Below are positions 63,516 through 64,000 of a DNA stretch of 64,000 nucleotides, piece by piece. A program made the position numbers and the translations under genes. The notes beneath the pieces are model-generated. The model worked only from the letters and a program-made list of their open reading frames with translations. It searched no databases and was not told the origin of the DNA. The stretch lies in contig CM037857.1 in NCBI GenBank assembly GCA_021292105.1, positions 36,773,932-36,837,931 of the forward strand. The letters are read 5' to 3'. Origin of the DNA: Anadara kagoshimensis (Eukaryota > Mollusca > Bivalvia > Arcoida > Arcidae). Every line of letters starts with the position of its first letter. Within the stretch, counting starts at the first letter, position 1.

Positions 63516-64000
63516 AATGGTGGCAGTTGTTCGGAGCTTGGTATGCGCCGCCAATGAAGATAGTCCCCGATTTATATTTATGACGTCATCTGAGGAGATA
63601 CACGTTTTTGTAGTTGACCTACAGAACGGTGTATACCTATTTTAGATATTGTTTTTTTTATTTAGACTGGTGGATGATCTAGCTTTTCTCAAGATGAAGC
63701 GGAATAGAGAGTGCTGATTAACCTGTTTCTAATTTCGGATTACAATACCTTTACTACTTGGGTTCCAATCCATGCTCTTATTGATTCTCTAACTAGTACT
63801 AATGGTCAGTCTGTTTCCTCCAAGTGTTACTTCGATATCAGTAAAGTATTTTTGGGGACTTATAACACAACATTTTACCCACCAACCCAACCATTCTACT
63901 TTTGGAAAACAAAGGTTTTTATGGAATGCTAATCATATGATATTTCAGTGTCGGCTAAAGTCGCTCATACTGTAAACGAACTAAACGAAAACCTAGATAA
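63516..64000. other. no supported feature
   Basis: Probably within the GS first introns. TGACGTCA at 63580. Open frames of 70-95 codons show no domain. Confidence 0.4.

Noticed and set aside
63358..63645. 95-codon ORF near the right edge
   Set aside because: First half is family C repeat; no homologue recognised.
59600..64000. Upstream glutamine synthetase exons
   Set aside because: Scanned the minus strand for the segment ending in NAEVMP(A/S)Q and the EQEYT region; none found, so they are outside the window.

Overview
The window is animal (eukaryotic) nuclear DNA, AT-rich and dominated by repeats. The repeat families point to a bivalve mollusc: many copies of elements that begin AGCTCACC and end with a hairpin plus CTTGTT, tRNA-derived SINEs, and the dispersed 'cagtcaagaatatttcac' and 'gtgctccggaaggg' families. 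No bacterial, viral or organellar gene organisation is seen. Species cannot be fixed from sequence alone.

Two protein-coding genes can be supported. (1) Plus strand, about 1469-50720: the 3' part of PTCD3 (mitoribosomal protein mS39). Ten exons with matching phases and canonical GT/AG sites, plus one tentative 29-nt exon, encode about 280 C-terminal residues spread over 49 kb. The upstream exons lie left of the window. (2) Minus strand, 59528-58298: the last two exons of a eukaryotic glutamine synthetase, tail to tail with PTCD3. Its 5' exons lie right of the window.

PTCD3 introns are filled with tandem arrays, several touching or nearly touching exon edges: a 47-bp array grown inside a Penelope-like reverse transcriptase relic (3.8-6.35 kb); a 69-bp array of about 74 units ending about 20 bp before an exon (7.9-13.0 kb); a TGA/TGG compound microsatellite (14.4-15.7 kb); 45-bp (26.3-26.7 kb), 64-bp (35.3-37.1 kb) and 73-bp and 37-bp (44.8-45.5 kb) arrays; a 44-bp array of exactly 18 units made by copying an exon/intron boundary (47.3-48.1 kb); and a 21/25-bp array (48.65-50.37 kb).

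Mobile elements: several copies of two Helentron-like non-autonomous families with satellite-like interiors (near 17.1-21.1, 21.7-23.3, 27.2-32.8, 37.9, 45.8, 52.1-54.4 and 60.5-63.1 kb); nested DNA transposons, including a GGTTAAAC-flanked element carrying a zinc-finger exon inside a TA-flanked element inside a Helentron-like copy; a TAA-flanked Harbinger-like element with an unrecognised ORF; pogo-like and other MITEs; a decayed minus-strand L1-type LINE (38.1-40.6 kb); three types of tRNA-derived SINE; and long perfect hairpins. The only visible functional logic is that of two housekeeping genes, with repeats supplying large numbers of splice-site-like and transcription-factor-like motifs around them. 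All homology calls rest on reading the sequence and on remembered family features; no search was run.
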